DNA from: Rana temporaria
Lineage: Eukaryota; Chordata; Amphibia; Anura; Ranidae
Length of the DNA: 64,000 bases
Direction: 5' to 3'
Assembly (NCBI RefSeq): GCF_905171775.1
Contig: NC_053491.1
Location: 108,014,682-108,078,681, forward strand
The notes under the pieces were generated by a model. It searched no databases and was not told the DNA's origin. It saw only the letters and a list, made by a program, of their open reading frames with translations. Within the stretch, counting starts at the first letter, position 1; every line of letters begins with the position of its first letter. Positions 11,192-21,832 of the stretch are shown piece after piece. The position numbers were made by a program, and so were the translations under genes.

Positions 11192-12555
11192 AAAAAAAGG
11201 TTTGGGAACAACTGCGCTAAGGTAAATAATTGGGATTAATAAGCAGCAATTAGATTGTGTATAAACAAAGAAATAACAGAAAAAAGAATAATTGCGCTAA
11301 ACCCAAACGTGCACTAGTGATTAAACTAATAACCAAGTGTGTGTGTAAAACCACTGTGTCCGTGTCTAGCACACAAACTCAGTGGAATCAGGGGGCCAGA
11401 TGGCCTCTCTACTAGCAATAATATATATGAACCAAGTGGTCAATATCATAAATGATTGTGAACCATAGCCACAATAATTGTTAAAAAAATTAACAAAACA
11501 TATAATAATATATTAATATAAAGTCCATATAGTCCAAAATAATTTTTAGAAGATAGGTTGTAGATCCATATAGCAAATGAAGACACCCGTGAAGATTCCA
11601 GAAATGTAATAATCAAACATCAAACGTGAATCCTCCACCAATCGTGCAGCTGCTTACCAGAACTCTGGGTCCTGCCGGACCACTATCAGCATATTTCTCA
11701 ACCAAAGATTTGAGGCAGCAGTGAGTCCTCCACTTATACTAGAACCAATCCGTACTCAACGAGGGACATAGAAAATAAGACAGAGCTCCACATGGCATAA
11801 AATCCGGTTGATTTATTAAAATAATAGTAAAACTATGTACATACAACTCACAATTCAGTTGAAAAAAGACAGCAATTGGCCTGTAACGCCGGCCGGTCGT
11901 ACCAGGAACCAAAGAGCCACTCGTTGGAGTAATGCAAGGGATGGCGTCCACACGTCACTCACTCCACCCGACGCGTTTCGTGACAAGATCACTTCGTCTC
12001 GGGGTACGAGTGGCGCGGGACGCCACCCCTTTATATAAAAGCACAATAGTAATCAAACAATCAATTAATTTCACTAACCAAGCCTCACTCCGGGATCCGC
12101 ACGTGCACCGGAAGTGTATCAATCTCCATCCGGGTCACTGAGTTCACCGGAAGTCAATACTCATAGGTTGCTCAGTGTCTCCACCTAAAGGGGCGGACAC
12201 TTGCGGTGTATATGATGTCCACCGTAGCGGGGCGTGGTAGGAACACCCAGAAGGCGGGACAATGAATGTCACTGCTCAGGGTTTGTTTGTTAAACAATGT
12301 AGTTCCACATACTGAATGGCAGAATAGAAATCTTACACAAGATCACAGTATGTGTTACTGGGCCGTATCCAAAACTTACCCAGCAAAAAAACATATAAAA
12401 ATACATATAAATTATTAAAATAAAGATAAAAATTAGCTATCAAACTAAATCGTGACGCCGTAGACCTAAGTTGTTCGCGCATGCGCCCAACCAGTCACCA
12501 CCATGTGATTGCGTTCCACATAGAACGGCTCACGTCTTAGATCTTAGTACAGCAA
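11192..12555 (-). repeat. PLE terminal repeat (PLTR) between units B and A
   Basis: Complete 1364-bp copy, complementary to 13887-15250. It is at once the tail of B and the upstream repeat of A, so it would provide A's promoter. Confidence 0.9.
11938..12029 (-). ncRNA. Hammerhead-ribozyme-like fold, PLTR of unit B
   Basis: Identical to the fold at 14413-14504 in the opposite orientation, with the same GA in place of the core CU. Confidence 0.55.
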
Positions 12556-13304
12556 GATACCCCCTCCCTCTGGGCCAATGACAGGGAAAGCCAATGATAT
12601 TAGGTGTACGGCTGCTGTGGATTGAGCCTGACTGCGCTGAATACAAAGACTCAGTGTGTCTGTGCAAGTCCTTAGATTACAACCACATCCTATGTCCAAA
12701 TGACATGACATAGAGTAACTTTACATCGATCATATATTAAATATTAAATCCATATGTATATATATATTAATAAATTAATTAGTGAAAATTAGATCATGTA
12801 CTATTGTGTAAGTGACTACACTGCAAAAAAAGAATTATATAAAAAATATATATAAAAAGATTAATTAGTTAATGAAGATTTTAAATTTGTTTATTTATAT
12901 GAATAAATCCTATCTAATTTGTAAAAAGCCACACTAGCCACGGTGTTTGTGGATAAATAATAATAAGAATTGAATCATTTCTATTATGTGAGAGACCACA
13001 CTAAAAGGTGCCATATATTGGCACACGATTAGTGATTGTATCTCAGTGAATACACACTCAGTCCCCAATATGGGGGTGTTCAGGTGATGAAACCAAAACA
13101 TAAAAAATATATATGTAAAAATAAAAATTACAATTATGTGAATATAGATTATTTTATAATCGATGTAAAAATGCAGTTGTTAGGCAGGAGTGCCCTAACG
13201 TTTCATGGCCAATCCCAACAGCCATCTAAGCTAGTAAATTATTCCATCTAAACAGACAATAGATTGCCCTCAAATGAAAAATTTTTTTTGTTATAAACCA
13301 TGAA
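12556..13304 (-). other. PLE unit B 3' untranslated region
   Basis: Repeat of 6947-7695 at 5609-bp spacing; part of the unpaired spacer of the inverted repeat. Confidence 0.8.
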
Positions 13305-13886
13305 TTAAGCATTATTTATGAATGCGTTAATATCTGTATCCACGTTGAGGCCATGAGGGAGATAAGTCCTCAATCTGTGGATCCATGCCATTTCAGTTTT
13401 GGAAATTTCCCTAATTAGAGAACTTCCCCTCCAGTTCGGCTTATATTTGTCAATGCCCACAAACAAAGTTCCTTCAGGGTTTCTATGATGAACCAGATCG
13501 TAATGTCTTGAAACCGAATGGTTTGGAAAGCCACTTCTTATTTTGGCTATATGTTCATTCAATCTGATTTTAAGTTCTCTTTTAGTCCTCCCCACGTACT
13601 GTAACCCACATGGGCATTGAAGCAAGTAAATCACCCCTTTACTGGAGCAGGTGATAAATGGTTTTACTTCATGGGTTCGTCCAGTACTGGTGGAGGAAAA
13701 ATGAGAGATCTTACGATCTTGACATTTGTTTAGAAAGCACACTTGGCAATTCTTACACCTGTGATAACCCGTGAGGTTTTGCCAAAAAACTCGTGTTTCA
13801 TTAGGAGGGTCCTGTACACTTGGGGCCACACTGGCTCCCAAGGATGAGGCTCCTCGAAATATCACAGATGGTCTTACTGGCAACAC
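13305..13886 (-). pseudogene. PLE ORF2 3' fragment: Cys cluster and GIY-YIG only (unit B)
   Basis: 193 codons matching the last quarter of ORF2, from just before the RGASSLGAS segment through the Cys cluster, GVIY...YVGRT and the C-terminal PHGLN. The RT is absent because unit B is truncated at 13886, where it joins unit C in opposite orientation. There is no start codon of its own, so it is not expected to be expressed. Confidence 0.9.
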
Positions 13887-13955
13887 TTGCTGTACTAAGA
13901 TCTAAGACGTGAGCCGTTCTATGTGGAACGCAATCACATGGTGGTGACTGGTTGG

Positions 13956-14491
13956 GCGCATGCGCGAACAACTTAGGTCTACGGCGTCACGATTTAGTTT
14001 GATAGCTAATTTTTATCTTTATTTTAATAATTTATATGTATTTTTATATGTTTTTTTGCTGGGTAAGTTTTGGATACGGCCCAGTAACACATACTGTGAT
14101 CTTGTGTAAGATTTCTATTCTGCCATTCAGTATGTGGAACTACATTGTTTAACAAACAAACCCTGAGCAGTGACATTCATTGTCCCGCCTTCTGGGTGTT
14201 CCTACCACGCCCCGCTACGGTGGACATCATATACACCGCAAGTGTCCGCCCCTTTAGGTGGAGACACTGAGCAACCTATGAGTATTGACTTCCGGTGAAC
14301 TCAGTGACCCGGATGGAGATTGATACACTTCCGGTGCACGTGCGGATCCCGGAGTGAGGCTTGGTTAGTGAAATTAATTGATTGTTTGATTACTATTGTG
14401 CTTTTATATAAAGGGGTGGCGTCCCGCGCCACTCGTACCCCGAGACGAAGTGATCTTGTCACGAAACGCGTCGGGTGGAGTGAGTGACGTG
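13956..14491 (+). promoter_or_regulatory. Cluster of NRF1-, ETS-, GC-box- and CRE-like sites in the PLTR
   Basis: A perfect NRF1-type palindrome GCGCATGCGC lies at 13956-13965. Two ACTTCCGGT (ETS, CCGGAAGT on the other strand) are at 14288-14296 and 14327-14335, a GC-box CCGCCCC at about 14247, and GTGACGT near 14484-14490. Such combinations are usual in TATA-less vertebrate promoters active in germ line and housekeeping settings. The same cluster is present in the other PLTR copies. Promoter function is inferred. Confidence 0.5.
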
Positions 14492-14504
14492 TGGACGCCA
14501 TCCC
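14413..14504 (+). ncRNA. Hammerhead-ribozyme-like fold, upstream PLTR of unit C
   Basis: An outer 12-bp stem pairs 14413-14424 with 14493-14504 (one G-U). Inside, stem I is CACUC (14430-14434) with GAGUG (14478-14482) and ACCC (14437-14440) with GGGU (14473-14476), separated by a small internal loop. Stem II is GUGA/UCAC with loop UCUUG. GAAA is followed by a minimal stem III and the expected cleavage C at 14472. PLE terminal repeats are known to carry type I hammerheads. The core C3-U4 is replaced by G-A, which should abolish or greatly reduce cleavage. Confidence 0.55.
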
Positions 14505-15309
14505 TTGCATTACTCCAACGAGTGGCTCTTTGGTTCCTGGTACGACCGGCCGGCGTTACAGGCCAATTGCTGTCTTTTTTCAACTGAATTGTGAGTTGTA
14601 TGTACATAGTTTTACTATTATTTTAATAAATCAACCGGATTTTATGCCATGTGGAGCTCTGTCTTATTTTCTATGTCCCTCGTTGAGTACGGATTGGTTC
14701 TAGTATAAGTGGAGGACTCACTGCTGCCTCAAATCTTTGGTTGAGAAATATGCTGATAGTGGTCCGGCAGGACCCAGAGTTCTGGTAAGCAGCTGCACGA
14801 TTGGTGGAGGATTCACGTTTGATGTTTGATTATTACATTTCTGGAATCTTCACGGGTGTCTTCATTTGCTATATGGATCTACAACCTATCTTCTAAAAAT
14901 TATTTTGGACTATATGGACTTTATATTAATATATTATTATATGTTTTGTTAATTTTTTTAACAATTATTGTGGCTATGGTTCACAATCATTTATGATATT
15001 GACCACTTGGTTCATATATATTATTGCTAGTAGAGAGGCCATCTGGCCCCCTGATTCCACTGAGTTTGTGTGCTAGACACGGACACAGTGGTTTTACACA
15101 CACACTTGGTTATTAGTTTAATCACTAGTGCACGTTTGGGTTTAGCGCAATTATTCTTTTTTCTGTTATTTCTTTGTTTATACACAATCTAATTGCTGCT
15201 TATTAATCCCAATTATTTACCTTAGCGCAGTTGTTCCCAAACCTTTTTTTCCTTATTATCTGTATACCTTCAATTGCAGCTTGGTTTGGTGACTTTTCAT
15301 AAGGTCACC

Positions 15310-16485
15310 ATGGATATTTTTGACTTTCGTTCAAAGAGGGTAGTCAATACAGTGGGGGTGTTTGATTCCACCCCATTACCCACCACTTCTGAAGTAAGTG
15401 GGCTCTTCATGAGATTGAAAAATCTTATGACAGCAGAAATACATACCCAGTGGGACGTTGTTTTTTTGGAAACGTATGTCAAGAGTGGGATGGTTCCTAG
15501 GAGCCTACGGTGGGAGGTCAGTCCTCAGACAGACGAATCTGACTTGATCGGTTGGGCCAAATATTTCAATGATGCTGGCACTTCCTTCTTGCGCTTTCTA
15601 GCGGAGAGGAAGAGAGACAAACTGATCAAGTTAGACTCTGAGATTAAATTGGTTAAGGAATCATTGATTCCTCACAAAAAGGAGGAGGAATATCAGGATT
15701 ACTCCGCCAACCTCCAAAAAAATCTCGAAAAAGAGGAGAAAGACCAAAAAGTGAAGAAGAAAAAGAAATACAATCGCGACTTAGAGGACTATCAGTCGAA
15801 GTTGGTATTTAAATGGCAGAAAAAAATTGCCACAGATGCTGAGGATAGGGAGACAATGGATACGACTCCGCAAGTTTCTGTTGCCCCTCTTGTGCCCTCA
15901 CAGCGTACACTGGTTTCAAACCATAGGATGGACCAACCTAACACCTCAACATCTTCCCAGGTCCAACAGAAACCTAGGGTTAAGGTTAAAAACTCGAAAA
16001 AGGACACGGTTCAGTCCAATACTCCTACCAGAGTCAGACAGAAGTTTAAAGGTCATAGATCGGAGTCTCAATTCCAACATTATAGGACTGACTCTCCAGT
16101 AGGTCGAGACCAAACAACCTCGTTTAGAAATTCCACACAAATGGAATTTAACCCTCAGGGTAGAAGAGACAGTACCTATGACTTTAATATCCCAACACAG
16201 AATCGCTTCTTCCCTTTATTAGACCCTATGGGGCCCTATGGGCTTGGACCCAGGGATGCTCCATATAATAGTTGGGAAAGATGCTTTCCCCCACCTGGGT
16301 TTGGATCACAGGACAGGGGCTATGGGTATCTCAGACCCGAAAATATACAGGGGCCTCCTCCATCCCGCTCTCCCTATAATTGGGGTTTTCCCAGGAGCCA
16401 TCACGGCCCAGCATGGCCTACAGAACCAAGAGAGGGACCAGAGGGGGGAGGAGAGCCCAAGCATCCAAAGAGAAGAAGAGTGTAG
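15310..16485 (+). CDS. PLE ORF1: coiled-coil, basic C-terminal protein (unit C)
   Basis: 391 aa from an ATG in the context TCACCATGG, translating identically to the minus-strand ORF1 at 9957-11132. It starts 60 bp after the end of the upstream PLTR. The central highly charged region (residues about 93-173) should be helical and coiled; the tail is Pro/Gly/Arg rich and ends in a basic cluster. It overlaps the following RT frame, so translation of ORF2 needs reinitiation, leaky scanning or a -1 frameshift. Its exact function is unknown; RNA binding is inferred from charge. Confidence 0.85.
   Translation: MDIFDFRSKRVVNTVGVFDSTPLPTTSEVSGLFMRLKNLMTAEIHTQWDVVFLETYVKSGMVPRSLRWEVSPQTDESDLIGWAKYFNDAGTSFLRFLAERKRDKLIKLDSEIKLVKESLIPHKKEEEYQDYSANLQKNLEKEEKDQKVKKKKKYNRDLEDYQSKLVFKWQKKIATDAEDRETMDTTPQVSVAPLVPSQRTLVSNHRMDQPNTSTSSQVQQKPRVKVKNSKKDTVQSNTPTRVRQKFKGHRSESQFQHYRTDSPVGRDQTTSFRNSTQMEFNPQGRRDSTYDFNIPTQNRFFPLLDPMGPYGLGPRDAPYNSWERCFPPPGFGSQDRGYGYLRPENIQGPPPSRSPYNWGFPRSHHGPAWPTEPREGPEGGGEPKHPKRRRV
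16383..16389 (+). promoter_or_regulatory. Candidate -1 frameshift heptamer G_GGU_UUU (unit C)
   Basis: Codons of ORF1 here are TGG GGT TTT CCC. A -1 slip after TTT continues in the ORF2 frame as TCC CAG GAG. A TAA stop in the ORF2 frame at 16377-16379 lies immediately upstream, so the heptamer is within the first bases where a fusion is possible. The alternative is initiation at the ATG at 16413. Confidence 0.4.
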
Positions 16486-18746
16486 GAGTTGGCATCTACA
16501 ATCTAAGCCAACAAACACTCACAGATTCTGAAAAAGAGCTGTTAGATAAGGGTTTGAAGTTTGCACCTCCGAGAAATCTGAGCAAATTTCAAACCTTTAT
16601 GGATGTTCATAAGTTCTCTAGAAAATTGAGTATTAGGAGACACTTCTTAACGAATCCTATTAATGAGGGGCCTCAGTGTGCTTCAGAATATAGGCATTCT
16701 AATTTGTTCAACGCCTCTTTGTTCAATCCCGGGACCCTACCTGCTAGCATTAGGGTCTTCAGGGACGTTGTACTTAAGGACTTGGATAAAATGAAGTTTA
16801 AGAAGGTTAGATTGAACAAAGCTCTCGAGACAGGATTAGATTCGTTGTGTTCCAACAAATCACTTGTCATCAGGCCGGCAGATAAGGGGGGTGGCATCGT
16901 CGTCCTAGATAGATGCGATTATGTTGCAGAGATGCATCGCATCGTGGACGACGATGCCACCTACACCCCTCTAAGCCGTGACCCAGTCGTTAAGTATAAA
17001 CGAGACCTGGAGGTCCTGGTAGATCAGGGCCTCCAGAAAGGGATTTTAAATAAAAAGGAGAGTCTATTCCTGGTGCCGGTGGCGCCTCGCACACCGGTAA
17101 TATACTATCTCCCGAAAATCCATAAGAATCAAACTTGCCCCCCGGGACGTCCCATTGTCAGTGGGATTGATTCCATCACGTCCCGGGTGGGCAAGTACAT
17201 TGATTTTTACTTGCAGCCTCTGGTGCGCAAGATACCGTCCTTTATTGGAGACACAAAGCAGGTGATTAATCTGCTGTCGGGATTATCCCCTAGGGAAGGT
17301 GTGTGGATGGTCACAGCCGATGTGACATCCCTGTACACCATAATCCCCCACGATCTTGGCCTTGAGGCTGTGAGATTTTATCTGACCAGAGACTCAACTC
17401 TGGCCTCGGAACAGATCGAGTTCATCATGACCCTGCTTCAATTTGCAGCGAGTCATAACTATTTTTGGTTCGACAATTGTTTTTTTCGCCAGGATAGGGG
17501 AGTGGCTATGGGGGCTAAATATGCCCCCAGCCTGGCTAATCTTTTCATGGCCAAGTGGGAGGAGGACGCCGTCGATGATTGCCGAAGACCTGAGGTAACA
17601 CTCTGGGTTAGGTATATCGACGACGTCCTCCTCCTATGGGATGGAGAGAGAGATGACTTAGATCTGTTCATGAGTTCCCTCAATGACAATTCTAGAGGCA
17701 TTAGATTCACTTTTTCTGCAAGTCAGACTTTGGTGAATTTTTTGGATTTGAATATTGGCATAGTGGACAATAAGTTTGTCACCAGTACATTTTTCAAACC
17801 GACTGATAGGAACTCGTTCATTCCTCTGGACAGTTGCCATTATGGTCCATGGTTGAAGGCAGTCCCTCAAGGACAATATACCAGGATCAGACGCAACTGT
17901 ACAGATGTTGACGTTTTTGATGTTCAGGCTGCTGTTTTATCAAACAAATTCCTAGAGAAGGGTTATGATCCTTTGACATAGGACCGGGCGGTACAATCTG
18001 CCCGAGATACTAATAGGGAATCCTTGTTAAAGGTTCAAACCAAACAAGAGAGAAATAACTTCTCTCTGCCATTCATAACTACCTTCTCAGTACAATATCA
18101 GAATATCAAACATCTGATCAGGAAGCACTGGCATATATTGCAAAGTGATCTTGTACTTGCACCTGTGTTGCCAGTAAGACCATCTGTGATATTTCGAGGA
18201 GCCTCATCCTTGGGAGCCAGTGTGGCCCCAAGTGTACAGGACCCTCCTAATGAAACACGAGTTTTTTGGCAAAACCTCACGGGTTATCACAGGTGTAAGA
18301 ATTGCCAAGTGTGCTTTCTAAACAAATGTCAAGATCGTAAGATCTCTCATTTTTCCTCCACCAGTACTGGACGAACCCATGAAGTAAAACCATTTATCAC
18401 CTGCTCCAGTAAAGGGGTGATTTACTTGCTTCAATGCCCATGTGGGTTACAGTACGTGGGGAGGACTAAAAGAGAACTTAAAATCAGATTGAATGAACAT
18501 ATAGCCAAAATAAGAAGTGGCTTTCCAAACCATTCGGTTTCAAGACATTACGATCTGGTTCATCATAGAAACCCTGAAGGAACTTTGTTTGTGGGCATTG
18601 ACAAATATAAGCCGAACTGGAGGGGAAGTTCTCTAATTAGGGAAATTTCCAAAACTGAAATGGCATGGATCCACAGATTGAGGACTTATCTCCCTCATGG
18701 CCTCAACGTGGATACAGATATTAACGCATTCATAAATAATGCTTAA
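16413..18746 (+). pseudogene. PLE ORF2 of unit C, broken by one stop codon
   Basis: Same protein as the intact minus-strand ORF2 except for a TTG-to-TAG change at 17979-17981 (residue 534 counted from the opening TTG), plus Ser110Phe and His573Tyr. Reading stops after the RT domain; the Cys cluster and GIY-YIG endonuclease lie downstream in an open frame (18024-18746). A truncated product would retain the RT catalytic YIDD but lack the endonuclease. The very few differences from unit A show that the copies are young. Confidence 0.93.
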
Positions 18747-19495
18747 TTCATGGTTTATAACAAAAAAATTTTTTCATTTGAGGGCAATCTATTGTCTGTT
18801 TAGATGGAATAATTTACTAGCTTAGATGGCTGTTGGGATTGGCCATGAAACGTTAGGGCACTCCTGCCTAACAACTGCATTTTTACATCGATTATAAAAT
18901 AATCTATATTCACATAATTGTAATTTTTATTTTTACATATATATTTTTTATGTTTTGGTTTCATCACCTGAACACCCCCATATTGGGGACTGAGTGTGTA
19001 TTCACTGAGATACAATCACTAATCGTGTGCCAATATATGGCACCTTTTAGTGTGGTCTCTCACATAATAGAAATGATTCAATTCTTATTATTATTTATCC
19101 ACAAACACCGTGGCTAGTGTGGCTTTTTACAAATTAGATAGGATTTATTCATATAAATAAACAAATTTAAAATCTTCATTAACTAATTAATCTTTTTATA
19201 TATATTTTTTATATAATTCTTTTTTTGCAGTGTAGTCACTTACACAATAGTACATGATCTAATTTTCACTAATTAATTTATTAATATATATATACATATG
19301 GATTTAATATTTAATATATGATCGATGTAAAGTTACTCTATGTCATGTCATTTGGACATAGGATGTGGTTGTAATCTAAGGACTTGCACAGACACACTGA
19401 GTCTTTGTATTCAGCGCAGTCAGGCTCAATCCACAGCAGCCGTACACCTAATATCATTGGCTTTCCCTGTCATTGGCCCAGAGGGAGGGGGTATC
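18747..19495 (+). other. PLE unit C 3' untranslated region
   Basis: AT-rich, non-coding; same sequence as 6947-7695 in inverse orientation. Confidence 0.8.
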
Positions 19496-20859
19496 TTGCT
19501 GTACTAAGATCTAAGACGTGAGCCGTTCTATGTGGAACGCAATCACATGGTGGTGACTGGTTGGGCGCATGCGCGAACAACTTAGGTCTACGGCGTCACG
19601 ATTTAGTTTGATAGCTAATTTTTATCTTTATTTTAATAATTTATATGTATTTTTATATGTTTTTTTGCTGGGTAAGTTTTGGATACGGCCCAGTAACACA
19701 TACTGTGATCTTGTGTAAGATTTCTATTCTGCCATTCAGTATGTGGAACTACATTGTTTAACAAACAAACCCTGAGCAGTGACATTCATTGTCCCGCCTT
19801 CTGGGTGTTCCTACCACGCCCCGCTACGGTGGACATCATATACACCGCAAGTGTCCGCCCCTTTAGGTGGAGACACTGAGCAACCTATGAGTATTGACTT
19901 CCGGTGAACTCAGTGACCCGGATGGAGATTGATACACTTCCGGTGCACGTGCGGATCCCGGAGTGAGGCTTGGTTAGTGAAATTAATTGATTGTTTGATT
20001 ACTATTGTGCTTTTATATAAAGGGGTGGCGTCCCGCGCCACTCGTACCCCGAGACGAAGTGATCTTGTCACGAAACGCGTCGGGTGGAGTGAGTGACGTG
20101 TGGACGCCATCCCTTGCATTACTCCAACGAGTGGCTCTTTGGTTCCTGGTACGACCGGCCGGCGTTACAGGCCAATTGCTGTCTTTTTTCAACTGAATTG
20201 TGAGTTGTATGTACATAGTTTTACTATTATTTTAATAAATCAACCGGATTTTATGCCATGTGGAGCTCTGTCTTATTTTCTATGTCCCTCGTTGAGTACG
20301 GATTGGTTCTAGTATAAGTGGAGGACTCACTGCTGCCTCAAATCTTTGGTTGAGAAATATGCTGATAGTGGTCCGGCAGGACCCAGAGTTCTGGTAAGCA
20401 GCTGCACGATTGGTGGAGGATTCACGTTTGATGTTTGATTATTACATTTCTGGAATCTTCACGGGTGTCTTCATTTGCTATATGGATCTACAACCTATCT
20501 TCTAAAAATTATTTTGGACTATATGGACTTTATATTAATATATTATTATATGTTTTGTTAATTTTTTTAACAATTATTGTGGCTATGGTTCACAATCATT
20601 TATGATATTGACCACTTGGTTCATATATATTATTGCTAGTAGAGAGGCCATCTGGCCCCCTGATTCCACTGAGTTTGTGTGCTAGACACGGACACAGTGG
20701 TTTTACACACACACTTGGTTATTAGTTTAATCACTAGTGCACGTTTGGGTTTAGCGCAATTATTCTTTTTTCTGTTATTTCTTTGTTTATACACAATCTA
20801 ATTGCTGCTTATTAATCCCAATTATTTACCTTAGCGCAGTTGTTCCCAAACCTTTTTTT
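19496..20859 (+). repeat. PLE terminal repeat (PLTR), downstream copy of unit C
   Basis: Direct repeat of 13887-15250. It ends in a run of T at the target-site duplication, 87 bp beyond the point where unit A ends at the other edge of the array. Confidence 0.9.
20022..20113 (+). ncRNA. Hammerhead-ribozyme-like fold, downstream PLTR of unit C
   Basis: Repeat of the fold at 14413-14504, offset 5609 bp, with the same altered core. Confidence 0.55.
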
Positions 20860-20874
20860 CAGTAATGAGTATTG
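20860..20874. repeat. Right target-site duplication of the PLE array
   Basis: CAGTAATGAGTATTG, identical to 5655-5669. Confidence 0.9.
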
Positions 20875-21060
20875 ATAGCCAAAAACACTGTCTGGAAAGC
20901 AGATGCTGTAGAATTTACTTTATTGAATGACAGATCAGGAAAAAGGTTGATTTTATTTGGTGTATAAAGGTTCGCTCAATAGAACAGTTGTGATAATGCA
21001 TAGCCTGTATATACAAAATGTTGAATTGGCTGTATATACATTTTCTTATTATATAGATAT

Positions 21061-21786
21061 GGGGGCAGATCCTCAAAGAAATTACGCCGGCGTATCTCTT
21101 GATACGCCGCGTAATTTCAAATTTTGCGCGTCGTATCTTTGTTTTGGTATCCACAAAACAAGATACGATGGCATCTGTGTTAGATCCGACAGGCGTACAT
21201 CTTCGTACACCGTCGGATCTTAGATGCGATTTTTCGGCATCCGCTAGGTGGCGTTCCCGTCGTAATCCGCGTCGAGTATGCAAATTGGCTATTTCCGACG
21301 ATCCAACAACGTACGACCGGCCGTCGCATTTTTTTACGTCGTTTCCGTTCTGCTTTTTCCGGCGTATAGTTAAAGCTGCTATATGGTGGCGTACTCAATG
21401 TTAAGTATGGCCGTCGTTCCCACGTCTAATTTTGAAAATTTAACGTCGTTTGCGTAAGTCGTTCGAGAATGGGGCTGGACGCCATTTACGTTCACGTTGA
21501 AAACAATGACGTCCTTGCGACGTCATTTGGAGCAATGCACCCTGGGAGTTTTTACTGACGGCGCATGCGCAGTTCGTTCGGCGCGGGGACGCGCTACATT
21601 AAAATGAAACACGCCCCCTACCCACCCAATTTGAATTCCGCGCCCTTGCGCCGCGAGAGATACACTACACCGCCGTAACTCACGGCGCAAATTCGTTGAG
21701 GATTCAAACCAAAGCCAAGTAAGTTACAGCGGCGTAGTGTATCTTACATCTGCGCCGGGTGCAGCGTATGTATGTGGATCTGCCCC
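21061..21786. mobile_element. CpG-rich MITE with GGGGCAGATCC ends
   Basis: GGGGGCAGATCCTCA at the left is mirrored by GGATCTGCCCC at the right. The interior is non-coding, strikingly CpG-rich and built of partial inverted repeats with TACGCCG, ACGACG and GCGTAA-like words. It is related in style to the GGCC...GATTCA elements at 22540, 30368, 38097 and 39361. Confidence 0.75.
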
Positions 21787-21832
21787 ATAAACTGTAAGGA
21801 TCCATTTACACTTACTTTGGCTTCAACACACA

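Larger units (their letters stand above)
13887..15250 (+). repeat. PLE terminal repeat (PLTR), upstream copy of unit C
   Basis: Direct repeat of 19496-20859 at 5609 bp. It begins abruptly at the junction with inverted unit B; only about one base (a C) is shared at the junction. It precedes ORF1 and would carry the promoter of unit C. Confidence 0.9.
5670..20859. mobile_element. Composite Penelope-like (Neptune-like) retroelement array
   Basis: This is a young insertion of one PLE family. The repeat period is 5609 bp in both orientations (for example 6130 and 11739 in A/B; 14301 and 19910 in C). A is a full minus-strand unit, B a truncated minus-strand unit upstream of it, and C a plus-strand unit with terminal repeats. 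Positions i and 26442-i are complementary, giving arms 5670-12555 and 13887-20772 and a spacer 12556-13886. C runs 87 bp further at its outer end (20773-20859) than A does. The RT fused to a C-terminal GIY-YIG endonuclease, the LTR-like repeats arising from partial tandems, and the head-to-head arrangement are established PLE traits. The Cys cluster before GIY-YIG fits the Neptune branch; the branch call is my inference. Confidence 0.93.

Noticed and set aside
13887..20859. Unit C as an LTR retrotransposon because it has direct terminal repeats
   Set aside because: No integrase, protease or primer-binding site; the RT type, GIY-YIG domain and 15-bp target duplication indicate a Penelope-like element whose repeats come from partial tandem copies.
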